Source: Saccharopolyspora hirsuta (GTDB taxonomy: Bacteria > Actinomycetota > Actinomycetes > Mycobacteriales > Pseudonocardiaceae). Taken from it: a DNA stretch of 64,000 nucleotides. Each line of letters starts with the position of its first letter. Positions within the stretch are counted from its first letter, which is position 1. Shown here piece after piece: positions 8,334 through 18,137 of this stretch. The stretch spans positions 186,001-250,000 of the forward strand of contig NZ_VWPH01000003.1 of NCBI RefSeq assembly GCF_008630535.1, in the 5' to 3' direction. Both the position numbers and the translations under genes were made by a program. The notes beneath the pieces are model-generated. The model had not been told where the DNA came from and ran no database searches. It saw nothing but the letters and a program-made list of their open reading frames with translations.

Positions 8334-8882
8334 ATGCGCGCTCACACCATCGGCAAGACCCTGCTCGCGACGGCGGTCTGCGCCGTTTCGCTCAGCGCCT
8401 GCGGGAGCCTGCCGACCGATTCCTCGACATCGGCGCAGGTCGACAACGCGTCCAATGAGGACAGCACCGAACCCGCCCCCTGCACGACGGAGCAGGTGAA
8501 CCCGACGTTCGTGCTCGCCACGACCGGCTCCGTCGCCGGGCACGTCACGATCACCAACGGTGGCCCCGAATCCTGCCTGCTGGACAGCTCCCGCCCGACC
8601 GTCGAGTTCACCAACCGCGACGCGCAGCCGATCGAAGAGGTCAGCTACCAGCCGGGCAACCCCGGCAGCGGCCCGATCGAGCTCGCGCCCGGCGAGTCCG
8701 CCGCCGCGGAGCTCGACTGGAACGACCTCGGCGACAACTGCGTGGCCCGGGTCTGGGCGATGAACATGTCGGTCCGGCCGGGCGACCCGGCGAAGTCGGT
8801 GGACCCGCTGCTCAACGACAAGCCCTGGGTGTTCGACCTGTGCGGCCACGAGGTCACCGTCCACGGCTGGCAGAAGGCCTGA
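8334..8882 (+). CDS. DUF4232-type lipoprotein
   Basis: The 182-residue protein starts MRAHTIGKTLLATAV and carries a lipobox (SLSAC) with Cys at about position 22. After a polar linker there is a beta-sandwich-like domain opening with CTTEQVNPTF and containing GHVTITNGGPESCLL, which matches the DUF4232 pattern of actinobacterial envelope lipoproteins. Later landmarks are LAPGESAAAELDWNDLG and VFDLCGHEVTV. The function is unknown. The ATG at 8334 was chosen because it gives a proper signal sequence; GGGGG and GGAG lie upstream. Confidence 0.75.
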   Translation: MRAHTIGKTLLATAVCAVSLSACGSLPTDSSTSAQVDNASNEDSTEPAPCTTEQVNPTFVLATTGSVAGHVTITNGGPESCLLDSSRPTVEFTNRDAQPIEEVSYQPGNPGSGPIELAPGESAAAELDWNDLGDNCVARVWAMNMSVRPGDPAKSVDPLLNDKPWVFDLCGHEVTVHGWQKA

Positions 8883-8885
8883 TCG

Positions 8886-10373
8886 TCACCTCTCCCGGGG
8901 TTCCAGGACGAGGTGGGACTCGCCCGCCCAGGTCGACGCGATGGTCCAGGCGCCCGCGCCCGGCTCCCGGCGGAGGGTGTACGTGATCGGGCGCGGGGGC
9001 TCCGGGGTGAAGTTGCGGTAGTTGAGCTCCAGCAGGGCGCGGACCGGCGGGCTGGCCGCCGCCAGGCGCTGTCGCAGCTGGTCGGGCAGGTAGCCGCGGT
9101 CGGAGAAGCCGTCCACCACCGCGCAGTCGCAGAAGTACGCGATGGTGCCGATCTCCCCCGGGCTGCTGACCGTGCCCGCGCCCAGCTGGCGGCCGACCTC
9201 GGTGCCGATGCGGGCGTAGTCCGCCGCGCTCGCCCAGTTCGTCGCGATCGCCGCCTCGCGCCAAGGCATCCCGTGCGCGGCGGCGAACCACGCCTGCGCG
9301 ACCAGCAGGCCGCAGCCGAGGAGCAGCGAGACCTCCCGGCGCACAGCGCCGAGGACACCGGCCAGCAGCAACGAGAGCCCGATCAGGCTCGGCGCGTAGT
9401 ACCAGTGGTACGGCGGGACTCCCAGCAGCGTGTAGAGGTAGTAGTGCGCGACTCCGCCGAGGCCGAGCAGCGCCCACGGCCACAGCCGCACCACGCGCCG
9501 GAACGCGCGCAGCGCGCACAGCACCGGCAGGCACACCAGACCGAGCAGCGGCGGTATCAGCGAAACCACCACCGCCGTCGGGAAAACCTCGTGGTAGAGC
9601 CCAAGCCCGTTGCTGAAGTCCCAGTCGCCCCAAGACCTCTGCAGCTGCTTGATCACCAGCGTGTCCGGCACCGCGGAGCCGAAGTAGAACCAGCTGAAGG
9701 TGAACCAGGGCAGCGCGATCGCCGCAGCGGTCAGCAGCCAGCGCCACCAGCCGCGCCACAAGCCCGGCCGACCGATCAGCACCACGAGCACGAAGACCGC
9801 CAGGTCGAGCCGGGTCAGCGCGAGCAGCCCGGCCGCGACCCCGAACAGGACCGGCCCGCCCCGCACCGACGCCAGCAGCAGCAACCCGAGCAGCGCCGAC
9901 GCCAGCGTCATCTCCAGGCCGACCGTCGAGAGCACCAGCGGATTCCCCGCGACCAGCAGCGCGCCCAGCGGTCCCGTCCAGCCGGGCAGGCCGGAGCTGC
10001 GGGCGGCGGCGCGCAGCAGCAGCGCCAGCGCGATGTTGGCCAGCACGAACACCACGCCCAGGGCGACGACGGGTTGCCGCAGCACCGCCGTGAACGCGGC
10101 GAGCACGAGCACGTTCAGCGGCGCGGTCGCGGAGTTCGACACCTCGCCGCCGATCAGGCCCCAGTGGCCGTGGAACGCCAGGTTGCGGGCGTAGCTCAAG
10201 GTGATGTAGGAGTCGTCGATCAACGCGTCGTGCACGACCCAGAACGCCACCGCGGCCACCGCACCGACCAGCACCGTCCACACCGGCCATCCGCTTCGGA
10301 CCCGGTGCGGCGCACCGCCGGAGCGGGGCACCCCGCGGTGGTCGGGTAACGCGACTTCCTCTGCAACGCGCAC
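8886..10373 (-). CDS. GT-C-fold membrane glycosyltransferase
   Basis: This 495-residue polytopic protein has about ten hydrophobic segments. After the first helix there is an acidic motif (ALIDDSYITLSYARN) of the kind that GT-C enzymes use to handle a polyprenyl-phosphate sugar donor on the outer face. The loop EVSNSATAPLNVL resembles the corresponding region of AftB-type arabinosyltransferases. The C-terminal about 120 residues form a soluble domain. The start is GTG 10373 with GGAGAC 6 bases upstream. It diverges from the second emb gene, so an arabinan or lipid-linked glycan substrate is likely. I cannot assign AftB itself on sequence alone. Confidence 0.7.
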   Translation of the reverse strand: MRVAEEVALPDHRGVPRSGGAPHRVRSGWPVWTVLVGAVAAVAFWVVHDALIDDSYITLSYARNLAFHGHWGLIGGEVSNSATAPLNVLVLAAFTAVLRQPVVALGVVFVLANIALALLLRAAARSSGLPGWTGPLGALLVAGNPLVLSTVGLEMTLASALLGLLLLASVRGGPVLFGVAAGLLALTRLDLAVFVLVVLIGRPGLWRGWWRWLLTAAAIALPWFTFSWFYFGSAVPDTLVIKQLQRSWGDWDFSNGLGLYHEVFPTAVVVSLIPPLLGLVCLPVLCALRAFRRVVRLWPWALLGLGGVAHYYLYTLLGVPPYHWYYAPSLIGLSLLLAGVLGAVRREVSLLLGCGLLVAQAWFAAAHGMPWREAAIATNWASAADYARIGTEVGRQLGAGTVSSPGEIGTIAYFCDCAVVDGFSDRGYLPDQLRQRLAAASPPVRALLELNYRNFTPEPPRPITYTLRREPGAGAWTIASTWAGESHLVLEPRER

Positions 10374-10541
10374 GTTCGGTCTCCCGTCTGCTCGACATGT
10401 GCACGCCGGTGCGGACGGGTCCGTTGCCCCGATCGGGCAACCTGTTGCGTTGTGCCGATCGTCAATCGGCTGGACGAATTCGGCGCGCGGCAGCGGTGAT
10501 CGCGCAGCGCGTTCGACAGGATTACCCGCGGCGCACCTGCA

Positions 10542-13500
10542 ATGCCGGGAGGACCGTTGGAGCACCTGAGCAGCTCCGTGCAACTCGAGCGACCCGCCGA
10601 GCCCGAACCGGCCGGACCACCGCCCCGGTCCCGGCTCGGGCGGTGGCTGGCGCACCTGCTCGCCCTCTGCGTCGGCGTCATCGGGCTGGTCTGCGCCTTG
10701 TCCCTGCCGTTCGCACCGGTGTGGGTGGACCGCACCGAGGTGCACTGGCCGGGACCGCAACCCGAGACCACCACGGCGCTCCTCACTCCCTACCGGCCAG
10801 CGTCGTTCGAGGCGTCCGTGCCGTGCTCGGTGATGCGCAGCGCTCTCGACCGGCCGGGGCGGACCACGGTCCTCACCACGCTGCCACCGGGCAGCGACCG
10901 CGAAGGACTGGTCCTCGCGACCAAGGAGGGCAAGCCGGAGCTGGTGCTCGGACAGCAGCAGGTCCAGCTGCCGCCGAACGCGTGCGCGCTGGACATCAGC
11001 GCCGACGCGCAGCGCACGCTGGTGACCGTCGACGGCCGGACGCCGATCGCGCTGCCCGGCATCGCCGCGCCGGAGATCTTCACCTTCGCCACCGACCTCG
11101 ACCCCGGGCAGCTCGCCGGGACCTCGGTCACGGCCCGGACCTTCTCCTGGTTCGACACCTCTCCCACCGAGTTCAAGAGCACCCTGATCAGCACCGCGCT
11201 GGTGCTCGCGCTCTTCTCGCTCGTCCTGCTCTTCGTGCACTCACCACCGGCGTTCGGCGCCGTGCGGGTGGCGCTCACGCCGCTGCCGGTGGACGTCGGC
11301 GTCGCGGCCGTGCTGGCGGCGTGGCTGGTCATCGGCCCGCTGACCGACGACGACGGATTCGCGATGATGACCGTCCGCAACTACGGCGACGCCGGGGACA
11401 TCGGCAACTACTACCGCTGGTTCAACGCGTCGGAAACGCCGTTCACGCTGGTCCAGCACCTGATGCGCTGGTGGTCGGCGGACGACCTCTCGCCGGTCTG
11501 GCTCCGGGTGCCCAGCGCGGTGGCCGGGTTCCTGACCTGGCTCGTCGTCAGCCGCGGCATCGTGGCGCCGGTGTGCCGGGGCACCCGGCGGTTCCCGCTG
11601 CACCTGGTCGCCGCGGTGTTCTTCCTGGCCTGCTGGCTGCCGTTCGGGCTGGGGATCCGCCCCGAACCGTTCCTCGCGCTGGGCACGTCCGCGCTGGTCG
11701 CCGCGCTGCTGAAGCTGAACCGGACGCGCGCCCCGCAGCTGTGGCTGGGCATCGCGGCGCTGATCGCCGGGCTGACCGCGGCCGTCACGCCGACCGGCAT
11801 CAGCGCGCTGATCATCGTGCTGGTGTTCGCCCCGCGCATCTGGCAGGTGCTGGCCCAGCCGGGCGCGCTGCCGCGCTGGGTGCTGGTGCCGACCCGCGGC
11901 GCGCTGGCCGCGTGCCTGGCGGGGACGGGCCTGGTGGCGATGTTCGCCGACTCGACCTGGCGGGGCGTCGTGGCGGCGACCCAGATCCACGACGAGTTCG
12001 GGCCGAGCCTCGGCTGGTACCAGGAGATCGAGCGGTACTCGGCGCTGCTGGGCACCTGGATCTGGGGCACCTCGGCGAAACGGCTCGCGGTGTTCCTGGT
12101 GATCGCGGCCGCGCTGCTCGCCGGGGCCTGCGCGGTGCGGCAGGTCCACCGCTGGACCTCGGTGGGCGACCTGCCGGTGCTGTTCGGCTCCGCGGTCGCG
12201 GTGCTGGCCGCGCTGTGGCTGACGCCGTCGAAGTGGACCCACCACTTCGGATCGCTGGCCGGGGTCGGTTCGGCGCTGCTCGCGGTGGTCGTGGTGGTGC
12301 TGGTGCGGGTCGGCAAGCTCCAGCACGCGAAGCGGGAGGCGCGGCTGCTCGGCGCGTTCGGCGCGATCGCGGCGGCGGTGGCGGCCGCGCTGGCGTTCAT
12401 GGGCCCGAACATCTGGCCGATGCAGTCCGACTTCGCCGTGCCCTGGTCGGATTCCCCGGTGCGCCCCGGCGTTCCGCTGGACAGCCCGGCGTTCTGGCTG
12501 GTCGGCGCGGTCGCCGTCGGGCTGGGCGTGCTCGCGGTCCAGAGCGTCCGCACCGCGCTGACGTCCCGGCCCCGGAACCGCCTGACGTGGACGCTCATGC
12601 CCGCGTCGGTGCTCAGCGGGGCGGCGCTGGCGTCGGTGCTGGTGCTGCTCGGCTCGTTCACCGCCGCGGCGCAGGTCATGGGCGACCGGTTCTCGGTGGC
12701 GCGGATGAACTGGCAGGCCCCCAACTGCGGGCTGGAGGACGAGGTCCAGGCGCTGCCCATCGCCGAACAGCTGTGGCCGCTGGTCGGCGAGGCGGAGCTG
12801 GACGGGTTCACCGAAGGCGGCGCCCCGCCGCAGGAAGCGGACGTGCGCAACGCGGGCTCGGGCGAACCGCTGCAGGTGGTGCCGCCGGAACCGGCGCCCG
12901 AGGACGGCCCGCGCGACGAGGTGCAGGCGACGGCCGCGAGCGAGTACTCCTGGAGCAGCCTGACCGGCGGCCCGCAGAACACCGGCTCGCTGGTCAGCCC
13001 GTGGTTCGGGCTGTCCCAGCTGAGCAACGACCAGGTGCTGTCGCTGTGGATCGCCGGGCGGCCCGAGCAGGGCAACTCGCTGGCGCTGGAGTTCGCCTCC
13101 GCGGACCGCTCGCTGGGCGTCCGCGAACTCCGCGACCCGCCGCCGACGGACCTGCCGTTCGACGACCCGCGCCACGGGCGGCCGCTCGACTGGCGCAACT
13201 TCCGCAACTGGCGGCTGCACAACATCGACGCCCGCGACATCCCGCGCGGCGCGGACCGCGTCCGCGTCCTCGGCGAGGACCGCACCACCGACGCGCAGGG
13301 CTGGGTGTCGGTGAGCGGCCCGGTGGTGCGCGACGTGGTGCCGCTGCGGCAGGCGCTCGACGCGCAGCAACCGGTGCTGATCGACTGGACGATGAGCTTC
13401 GTGTTCCCGTGCCGCAGCGGCTACCCGCAGGTGGCGGGCGGTGTGGCGAGCAGTCCGAGGCTGATGGTGACCCCGCCGTCCGGCGACTGGGGCATGGCCG

Positions 13501-13715
13501 TCGACCCGGACTGGGGCGGGGTCTTCGCCGGGGCGACGATGCTGTCCCGCCGCATCGAGGTCCCCACCCGCCTCCGCGACGCCCCCGGCCACACCTGGGG
13601 CCACCTCTACGCGGTCCGCTACGGAATCGAACGCGACGCCTACACGACAACCCACCACCGCGACCTGATCGGCGGAGCCCACGGAGACCCGCCCTACCCC
13701 TTCGAGGAGCATTGA
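10542..13715 (+). CDS. Arabinosyltransferase, Emb family (complete copy 1)
   Basis: This 1057-residue protein has full Emb architecture. There is a first transmembrane segment at about residues 36-60, an extracytoplasmic domain to about 200, then a GT-C membrane domain with the acidic motif LTDDDGFAMMTVRN (about residue 268) and NYYRWFNASETPFTLVQHL. The proline motif WLPFGLGIRPEPFLALG sits near residue 370, and a soluble carbohydrate-binding C-terminal half ends with the HTWGHLYAVRYG region. The enzyme would add arabinofuranose from decaprenylphosphoryl-arabinose. EmbA, B or C cannot be decided. ATG 10542 is used; an in-frame TTG at 10557 directly after GGGAGGA is an alternative. Confidence 0.9.
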   Translation: MPGGPLEHLSSSVQLERPAEPEPAGPPPRSRLGRWLAHLLALCVGVIGLVCALSLPFAPVWVDRTEVHWPGPQPETTTALLTPYRPASFEASVPCSVMRSALDRPGRTTVLTTLPPGSDREGLVLATKEGKPELVLGQQQVQLPPNACALDISADAQRTLVTVDGRTPIALPGIAAPEIFTFATDLDPGQLAGTSVTARTFSWFDTSPTEFKSTLISTALVLALFSLVLLFVHSPPAFGAVRVALTPLPVDVGVAAVLAAWLVIGPLTDDDGFAMMTVRNYGDAGDIGNYYRWFNASETPFTLVQHLMRWWSADDLSPVWLRVPSAVAGFLTWLVVSRGIVAPVCRGTRRFPLHLVAAVFFLACWLPFGLGIRPEPFLALGTSALVAALLKLNRTRAPQLWLGIAALIAGLTAAVTPTGISALIIVLVFAPRIWQVLAQPGALPRWVLVPTRGALAACLAGTGLVAMFADSTWRGVVAATQIHDEFGPSLGWYQEIERYSALLGTWIWGTSAKRLAVFLVIAAALLAGACAVRQVHRWTSVGDLPVLFGSAVAVLAALWLTPSKWTHHFGSLAGVGSALLAVVVVVLVRVGKLQHAKREARLLGAFGAIAAAVAAALAFMGPNIWPMQSDFAVPWSDSPVRPGVPLDSPAFWLVGAVAVGLGVLAVQSVRTALTSRPRNRLTWTLMPASVLSGAALASVLVLLGSFTAAAQVMGDRFSVARMNWQAPNCGLEDEVQALPIAEQLWPLVGEAELDGFTEGGAPPQEADVRNAGSGEPLQVVPPEPAPEDGPRDEVQATAASEYSWSSLTGGPQNTGSLVSPWFGLSQLSNDQVLSLWIAGRPEQGNSLALEFASADRSLGVRELRDPPPTDLPFDDPRHGRPLDWRNFRNWRLHNIDARDIPRGADRVRVLGEDRTTDAQGWVSVSGPVVRDVVPLRQALDAQQPVLIDWTMSFVFPCRSGYPQVAGGVASSPRLMVTPPSGDWGMAVDPDWGGVFAGATMLSRRIEVPTRLRDAPGHTWGHLYAVRYGIERDAYTTTHHRDLIGGAHGDPPYPFEEH

Positions 13716-14037
13716 CCGCACAACCCGGGATGCCAAGGCCCCGGGCGAGGTCCGTCCGGGCGTAGGGGCTGCCAGTTCTGCCTGAAACTGGCAACCCAGC
13801 ACGCCCGGAACGCGTGGTCAGTTATAGGCAAAACTGGCACACAGACCCCGGACGACCGTTCCGAGCACAATCCCGAGCCCCACCGCACCTCAGGGGACCG
13901 TGACGCAACCCGGCCACAAGAAACCCCGAAAACGCAAGATCACCCCAGATCGCAACCACCACCAAAAATCGCGGAGAGGCGGTACTGGGCTGAAACTGGT
14001 TCGCATTGTGCATCCAGCCAGTTGACCGGGGGGCATC
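13716..14037. repeat. Gene-free stretch with family B repeat, copy B1 (about 13770-13984)
   Basis: No gene lies here. A family B repeat in reverse orientation runs from a hairpin (TGCCAGTTCTGCC and its complement around 13770-13793), through GTCAGTTATAGGCAAAACTGG and GGGGACCGTGACGCAACC, to its CGCGGAGAGGCGG edge at about 13984. The edge sits about 54 bases before the next emb start. GGGGGG before the GTG at 14038 is the ribosome binding site. Confidence 0.75.
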
Positions 14038-17000
14038 GTGGCGGACGGGGTCGAGCGGGCAGCAGAACTCGATCGGCCGCTGCCCGCACCGCCCCCGCGC
14101 AAGCGCCGGGTGCCCGGCGTCCTCGGGCTGGTCATCGGGGTGCTCGGCGTGCTGGTCGCCCTCGCCGTGCCGGTGGCGCCGGTGATCACCCAGCAGGTCA
14201 CCGCGACCTGGCCGAAGGCCGGGCAGCTGCCCGAGAGCACGCTGGCCTTCGTGGTTCCGTACCACCCGGCCGCGGTGCACGTGCGGGTCCCGTGCCCGGT
14301 GGTCCGCGCCGGGCAGCAGCGCGACGTCCCGACCACGCTGGTCGCCGGGCGACCGCCCGGCCAGCCCACCGAGAACTTCGCCGTCACCACCGCGAACGAC
14401 CACGTGATCGCCCTGGTCGGCGGGCGCGAGGCGCTGCGCGCACCGATCACCGCTGCCTGCGACGTGGCCGTCGACGCCGACAGCGCGGGCAGCCGGGCCC
14501 GGATCGGTGACCGAGTGGCCGAACTCCCCGGCGTGCGGATCCGCGACATCGTCGCGTTCGCCACCGACCTCCCGCCTGAGCGGGCGGCCGGTCTCGAAGT
14601 GCGCGTGACCACCGCGAACTGGTTCGAGAACTCCCCCACCGAGCTCAAGAAACTCCTGGTCGCCGCCCAGATCGCGCTCGTCCTCCTGGCCTTCGCCGCG
14701 CTCCTCGCCCACGACCGCTCCCGCCGGAAGTCCGCGATTTCCATTGAAATCGGACCTCCGACTTCAATGGAAATCGCGGAACCCCAGACCCCGGAACCCC
14801 GGAGGCGACGGACCCCGGCACCGGCGTACCTCGTCGACCTCGGTGTCCTGGTCGTGCTCGCCGGGTGGTGGGTGCTCGGACCGACCACACCGGACGACTC
14901 GTTCGCCGCGATGACGGTCCGCAATGGCCTGCTGACCGGCGACATCGGCAACTACTACCGCTGGGAGAACGCCTCCGAGGCCCCGTTCACGCTGGTCCAG
15001 CACCTGCTCGAACCCGTCGCCGCGTGGAACGCCAACCCGCTCGCGATGCGCATCCCGAGCGTGGTCGCCGCCGCGCTGACCTGGTTCGCGCTCAGCCGCG
15101 GCATCCTCGGCGCGGTGCTGCCGGAGCACGCCCGGCGCAGCCCGGTCCGGCTGCTGGCCGCGGTGAGCTTCCTGGCCTGGTGGCTGCCGTTCGGCCTGGG
15201 CGTGCGGCCGGAACCGTTCGAAGCGCTGGGCCTGGCCGCGGTGCTGGCCTGCGTCCTGCAGGCGGTGCGGCGCGAGCGGGTCGCGTGGCTGGGGCTCGCC
15301 GCGCTCGCCGCCGGGCTGTCGGTCGCGGTGAACCCGATGGGCATCACCGCGCTCGTCCCGTTCGCGGTGCTCGCCCCGCAGCTCCGCCGACTGCTCAGCG
15401 CGCCGGTCGTGGCGCTGCTCGGCGGTATCACCGCCGTCGGCCTGGTGGCGATGTTCGCCGACCAGTCCCTGTTCGGCGTCCGCAAGGCCACCGAGCTGCA
15501 CGCCTACTACGGCCCGGACGTGCCGTGGTTCCAGGAGGTCCTGCGCTACCAGTACCTGCTGGGCTTCGACCTGCAGGGCGACGTCGCGCGGCGCGCCCCG
15601 GTGCTGCTGACCGCGGTCGTCGCCGTGTTCAGCGGACTGCTGCTCCTGCGCGGCGCCCGGCGCCTGCCCGGCATGTCCCTGGTGCACGTGCCGCCGCTCT
15701 GCCTGCTGCTGAGCGTTCTGCTGATGACCGCGACACCCTCCAAATGGACGCACTACTTCGGCGCGCTGGCCGGGGTCGGAGCCGCTACGCTGACCGCGGG
15801 TGCGGTGCTGATCACGCTCGGTGCCCGGCACTTCGCCCGCGACCGGGTCGTGCTGGTGGCGAGCGCGCTGTGCACCGCCCTCGCCGTGCTCGCCGCGGCG
15901 CTGGCGTTCGCCGGAAAGAACAACTGGTTCCTGCACTCCCAGTACGGAGTGCCTTGGGGAGAGCAGCCGGTGCGGCCGCTGAACAGCCCGGTGTGGTGGC
16001 TGATCGCGGTGGTCGCGCTGCTGGCGGCGTCCGTCCTGGTCGGACGCGGGCCCGGTCGGCTGCTCGTCCGGATTCCCGCGCTGGTCGGCGTGGGCGCGGT
16101 GGGGGTGACGGTGGCGATCGTGCTCGGTTCGTTCGTCGTCGCGCCCGTCCGCCAGACCGGCGCCTACTCCATCGGCGGTCAGGGCCTGGCCGCGCTCTCC
16201 GGCGGCAGCTGCGGCATCGCCGACCACGTGGTCGCCACCCCGGACGTCCCCGGCGGTGCGCTGGTCGCGCGCGGTCCGGCCGAGGCGCACGGCTTCGCCG
16301 CCGGGACCGGGCACGCGCAGGAGTTCGCCCCGCCGGAAGAGGTCCGCGAGTTCTGGGGCAGCCTCGGCGGCGGGCAGATCTCCACGGGCGAGCTCACCAC
16401 CGGCTGGTACGAGCTGCCCGAGCTCGCGCCGGACCAGGAGCTGGCGGTGGCGGTCGCCGGGCGCAGCGGGGACGGCAACCGGGTGGCGCTGGAGTTCGCC
16501 TCGCCCGCCGGTGCCCTGGGCGAACGCGTCCTGGACGACACCTGGCTGGACGCCGACGAGCGCCCGACCTACCCCACCGACCACGTGGTGCCGGACCGCC
16601 CGCAGGACCACCCTGCGTGGCGCGACCTGCCCGTGCCCGCCGGGGAGATCCCGGCCGGGGCGACCGCGGTGCGGATCCGCGCGGTGGACGGCACCACCGA
16701 TCCGGCCGGTTGGCTCGCGGTGGCCGGGCCGCGCGTGCGGGACGTCGTACCGCTGCCGGAGTACCTGCGGGGCAGGGCCCCGGTGCTGGTCGACTGGTCG
16801 ATGACCTGGAACGCGCCGTGCCTGCAGGACATGCCGCGGGTTGCCGGTGGCCTGGTCGAACCCCCGGCCTACCTGGTCACCCCGCCCAGCGGGATGGGTT
16901 TCGGCGGCACTGCGGCGTTCGCGCGCAGCATCGGCGGATCCTTCGCCGGTGCGTGGGAAGTCGGTCACCGGAAAGAGGTGCCGACCCGACTACTCGGGGT

Positions 17001-17121
17001 CGAGAAAACCCCCGAGTACGCCGAATGGGGCCACCTGATCGAAGTGGATTACCCGATGCCGGGCAACGAATACGACGTGCGGAGCGTTCCTGTTCCACGG
17101 TGGGGTTGGCGAGGGGAGTGA
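14038..17121 (+). CDS. Arabinosyltransferase, Emb family (complete copy 2, carries an in-frame repeat)
   Basis: This 1027-residue protein has the Emb layout: N-terminal helix, extracytoplasmic domain, GT-C membrane domain with TTPDDSFAAMTVRN and NYYRWENASEAPFTLVQHL, proline motif WLPFGLGVRPEPF, and soluble C-terminal domain ending EYAEWGHLIEVDYP. Between the second and third membrane segments a family A palindrome (14731-14780) is read in frame as SAISIEIGPPTSMEIAE, in a loop that would tolerate it. The downstream GT2 gene starts 2 bases after the stop, and GtrA and FAD-oxidoreductase genes follow in overlap, so this Emb belongs to a dedicated operon. Its substrate may differ from that of the other Emb proteins. 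GTG start with a strong G-rich site. Confidence 0.88.
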   Translation: MADGVERAAELDRPLPAPPPRKRRVPGVLGLVIGVLGVLVALAVPVAPVITQQVTATWPKAGQLPESTLAFVVPYHPAAVHVRVPCPVVRAGQQRDVPTTLVAGRPPGQPTENFAVTTANDHVIALVGGREALRAPITAACDVAVDADSAGSRARIGDRVAELPGVRIRDIVAFATDLPPERAAGLEVRVTTANWFENSPTELKKLLVAAQIALVLLAFAALLAHDRSRRKSAISIEIGPPTSMEIAEPQTPEPRRRRTPAPAYLVDLGVLVVLAGWWVLGPTTPDDSFAAMTVRNGLLTGDIGNYYRWENASEAPFTLVQHLLEPVAAWNANPLAMRIPSVVAAALTWFALSRGILGAVLPEHARRSPVRLLAAVSFLAWWLPFGLGVRPEPFEALGLAAVLACVLQAVRRERVAWLGLAALAAGLSVAVNPMGITALVPFAVLAPQLRRLLSAPVVALLGGITAVGLVAMFADQSLFGVRKATELHAYYGPDVPWFQEVLRYQYLLGFDLQGDVARRAPVLLTAVVAVFSGLLLLRGARRLPGMSLVHVPPLCLLLSVLLMTATPSKWTHYFGALAGVGAATLTAGAVLITLGARHFARDRVVLVASALCTALAVLAAALAFAGKNNWFLHSQYGVPWGEQPVRPLNSPVWWLIAVVALLAASVLVGRGPGRLLVRIPALVGVGAVGVTVAIVLGSFVVAPVRQTGAYSIGGQGLAALSGGSCGIADHVVATPDVPGGALVARGPAEAHGFAAGTGHAQEFAPPEEVREFWGSLGGGQISTGELTTGWYELPELAPDQELAVAVAGRSGDGNRVALEFASPAGALGERVLDDTWLDADERPTYPTDHVVPDRPQDHPAWRDLPVPAGEIPAGATAVRIRAVDGTTDPAGWLAVAGPRVRDVVPLPEYLRGRAPVLVDWSMTWNAPCLQDMPRVAGGLVEPPAYLVTPPSGMGFGGTAAFARSIGGSFAGAWEVGHRKEVPTRLLGVEKTPEYAEWGHLIEVDYPMPGNEYDVRSVPVPRWGWRGE
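14731..14780. repeat. Family A palindrome inside the emb coding sequence
   Basis: The arms TCCGCGATTTCCATTGAAAT and ATTTCAATGG-type complement (about 14731-14754 and 14757-14780) form an almost perfect 50-base palindrome. It keeps the emb frame open and adds roughly 16 codons. Confidence 0.85.
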
Positions 17122-17123
17122 CC

Positions 17124-18137
17124 ATGGCCGACACGATGCGCCAGCAGGTCCGGATTCCGGTGCCGCAGCAGCAACCGCGCAGCACCGGCGCGGACGGCCC
17201 CCAGCTGGTCTCCTACGTGCTGCCGGTCTACAACGAGGTGGACGGCATCCGCCGCTTCCACGAGGAGCTGACCGCGACCACCGCCACCCGGCCCGAGTTC
17301 GACTACGAGTTCATCTACGTCAACGACGGGTCCTCGGACGGTTCGCTGGAGGTCCTGCGCGACATCGCCAAGAACGACCCGCGGGTGCGGGTGGTGGACT
17401 TCGCGCGCAACTACGGCCACCAGATCGCCATCACCGCCGGGCTGGACCACGCCCGGGGCGACGCGGTGATCGTGATGGACACGGACCTGCAGGACCCGCC
17501 GAAGGTCAGCCTGGAGCTGATCGACGCGTGGGTGGCCGGGGCGGAGATCGTGTCCGCGCGGCGCCGCACCCGCCAGGACACCCGGTTCAAGCGCGCCACC
17601 GCGGCCGGGTACTACCGGGTGCTGCGGCGCTGCGCCGAGGTCGACATCCCGGTGGACACCGGCGACTTCCGGCTGCTCAACCGCCGCGCCGCCGAGGAGC
17701 TGCGGGGGTTCCGGGAGCGCAGCAGGTTCATCCGCGGCATGGTCGCCTCGATGGGCTTCAAGCAGCACGAGGTGCTGTTCGACCGGGACGAGCGGGTCGC
17801 GGGCGAGACCAAGTACCCGATGCGCAAGATGCTGCGGCTGGCCGCCGACGGCGTCACCGGGTTCTCCACCGTCCCGCTCAAGATGATCACCCGGATGGGG
17901 TTCATCACCTTGGGTCTGGCGCTGCTCGGCATCATCTACGCGGTGACCCTCCGGCTGTTCTTCCCCGCGGTGACGGTGTCCGGGTGGACCATGCTCATGG
18001 TCGCCATGCTGTTCCTCGGCGGGCTGCAGATGCTCTCGCTCGGGGTGATCGGCAGCTACGTCGGCCGCATCTACAGCGAGGTGCAGCAACGTCCCCTCTA
18101 CATCGTGCGGGATGTGATCCGGCATGACGCGGACTGA
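17124..18137 (+). CDS. Polyprenyl-phosphate glycosyltransferase (GT2, DPM1/GtrB type)
   Basis: This 337-residue protein has a GT-A catalytic domain (SYVLPVYNEVDGIRR, FIYVNDGSSDGS, DTDLQDPP with the metal-binding acidic motif, DTGDFRLLNRRA). Two C-terminal transmembrane helices follow at about residues 250-270 and 283-310. This is the arrangement of GtrB and related enzymes, which move a sugar from a nucleotide donor onto polyprenyl phosphate at the inner face of the membrane. It starts 2 bases after the emb gene (GAGGGGAG upstream) and overlaps the next gtrA by 14 bases, so it probably makes a lipid-linked donor for this operon. The sugar cannot be read from the sequence. Confidence 0.88.
   Translation: MADTMRQQVRIPVPQQQPRSTGADGPQLVSYVLPVYNEVDGIRRFHEELTATTATRPEFDYEFIYVNDGSSDGSLEVLRDIAKNDPRVRVVDFARNYGHQIAITAGLDHARGDAVIVMDTDLQDPPKVSLELIDAWVAGAEIVSARRRTRQDTRFKRATAAGYYRVLRRCAEVDIPVDTGDFRLLNRRAAEELRGFRERSRFIRGMVASMGFKQHEVLFDRDERVAGETKYPMRKMLRLAADGVTGFSTVPLKMITRMGFITLGLALLGIIYAVTLRLFFPAVTVSGWTMLMVAMLFLGGLQMLSLGVIGSYVGRIYSEVQQRPLYIVRDVIRHDAD

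Noticed and set aside
10397-13765. Very long open frames on both strands across the emb gene (over 800 codons)
   Set aside because: They are shadows caused by high GC; residues are Arg/Ala/Gly/Pro-rich without domains, while the emb frame has clear motifs.
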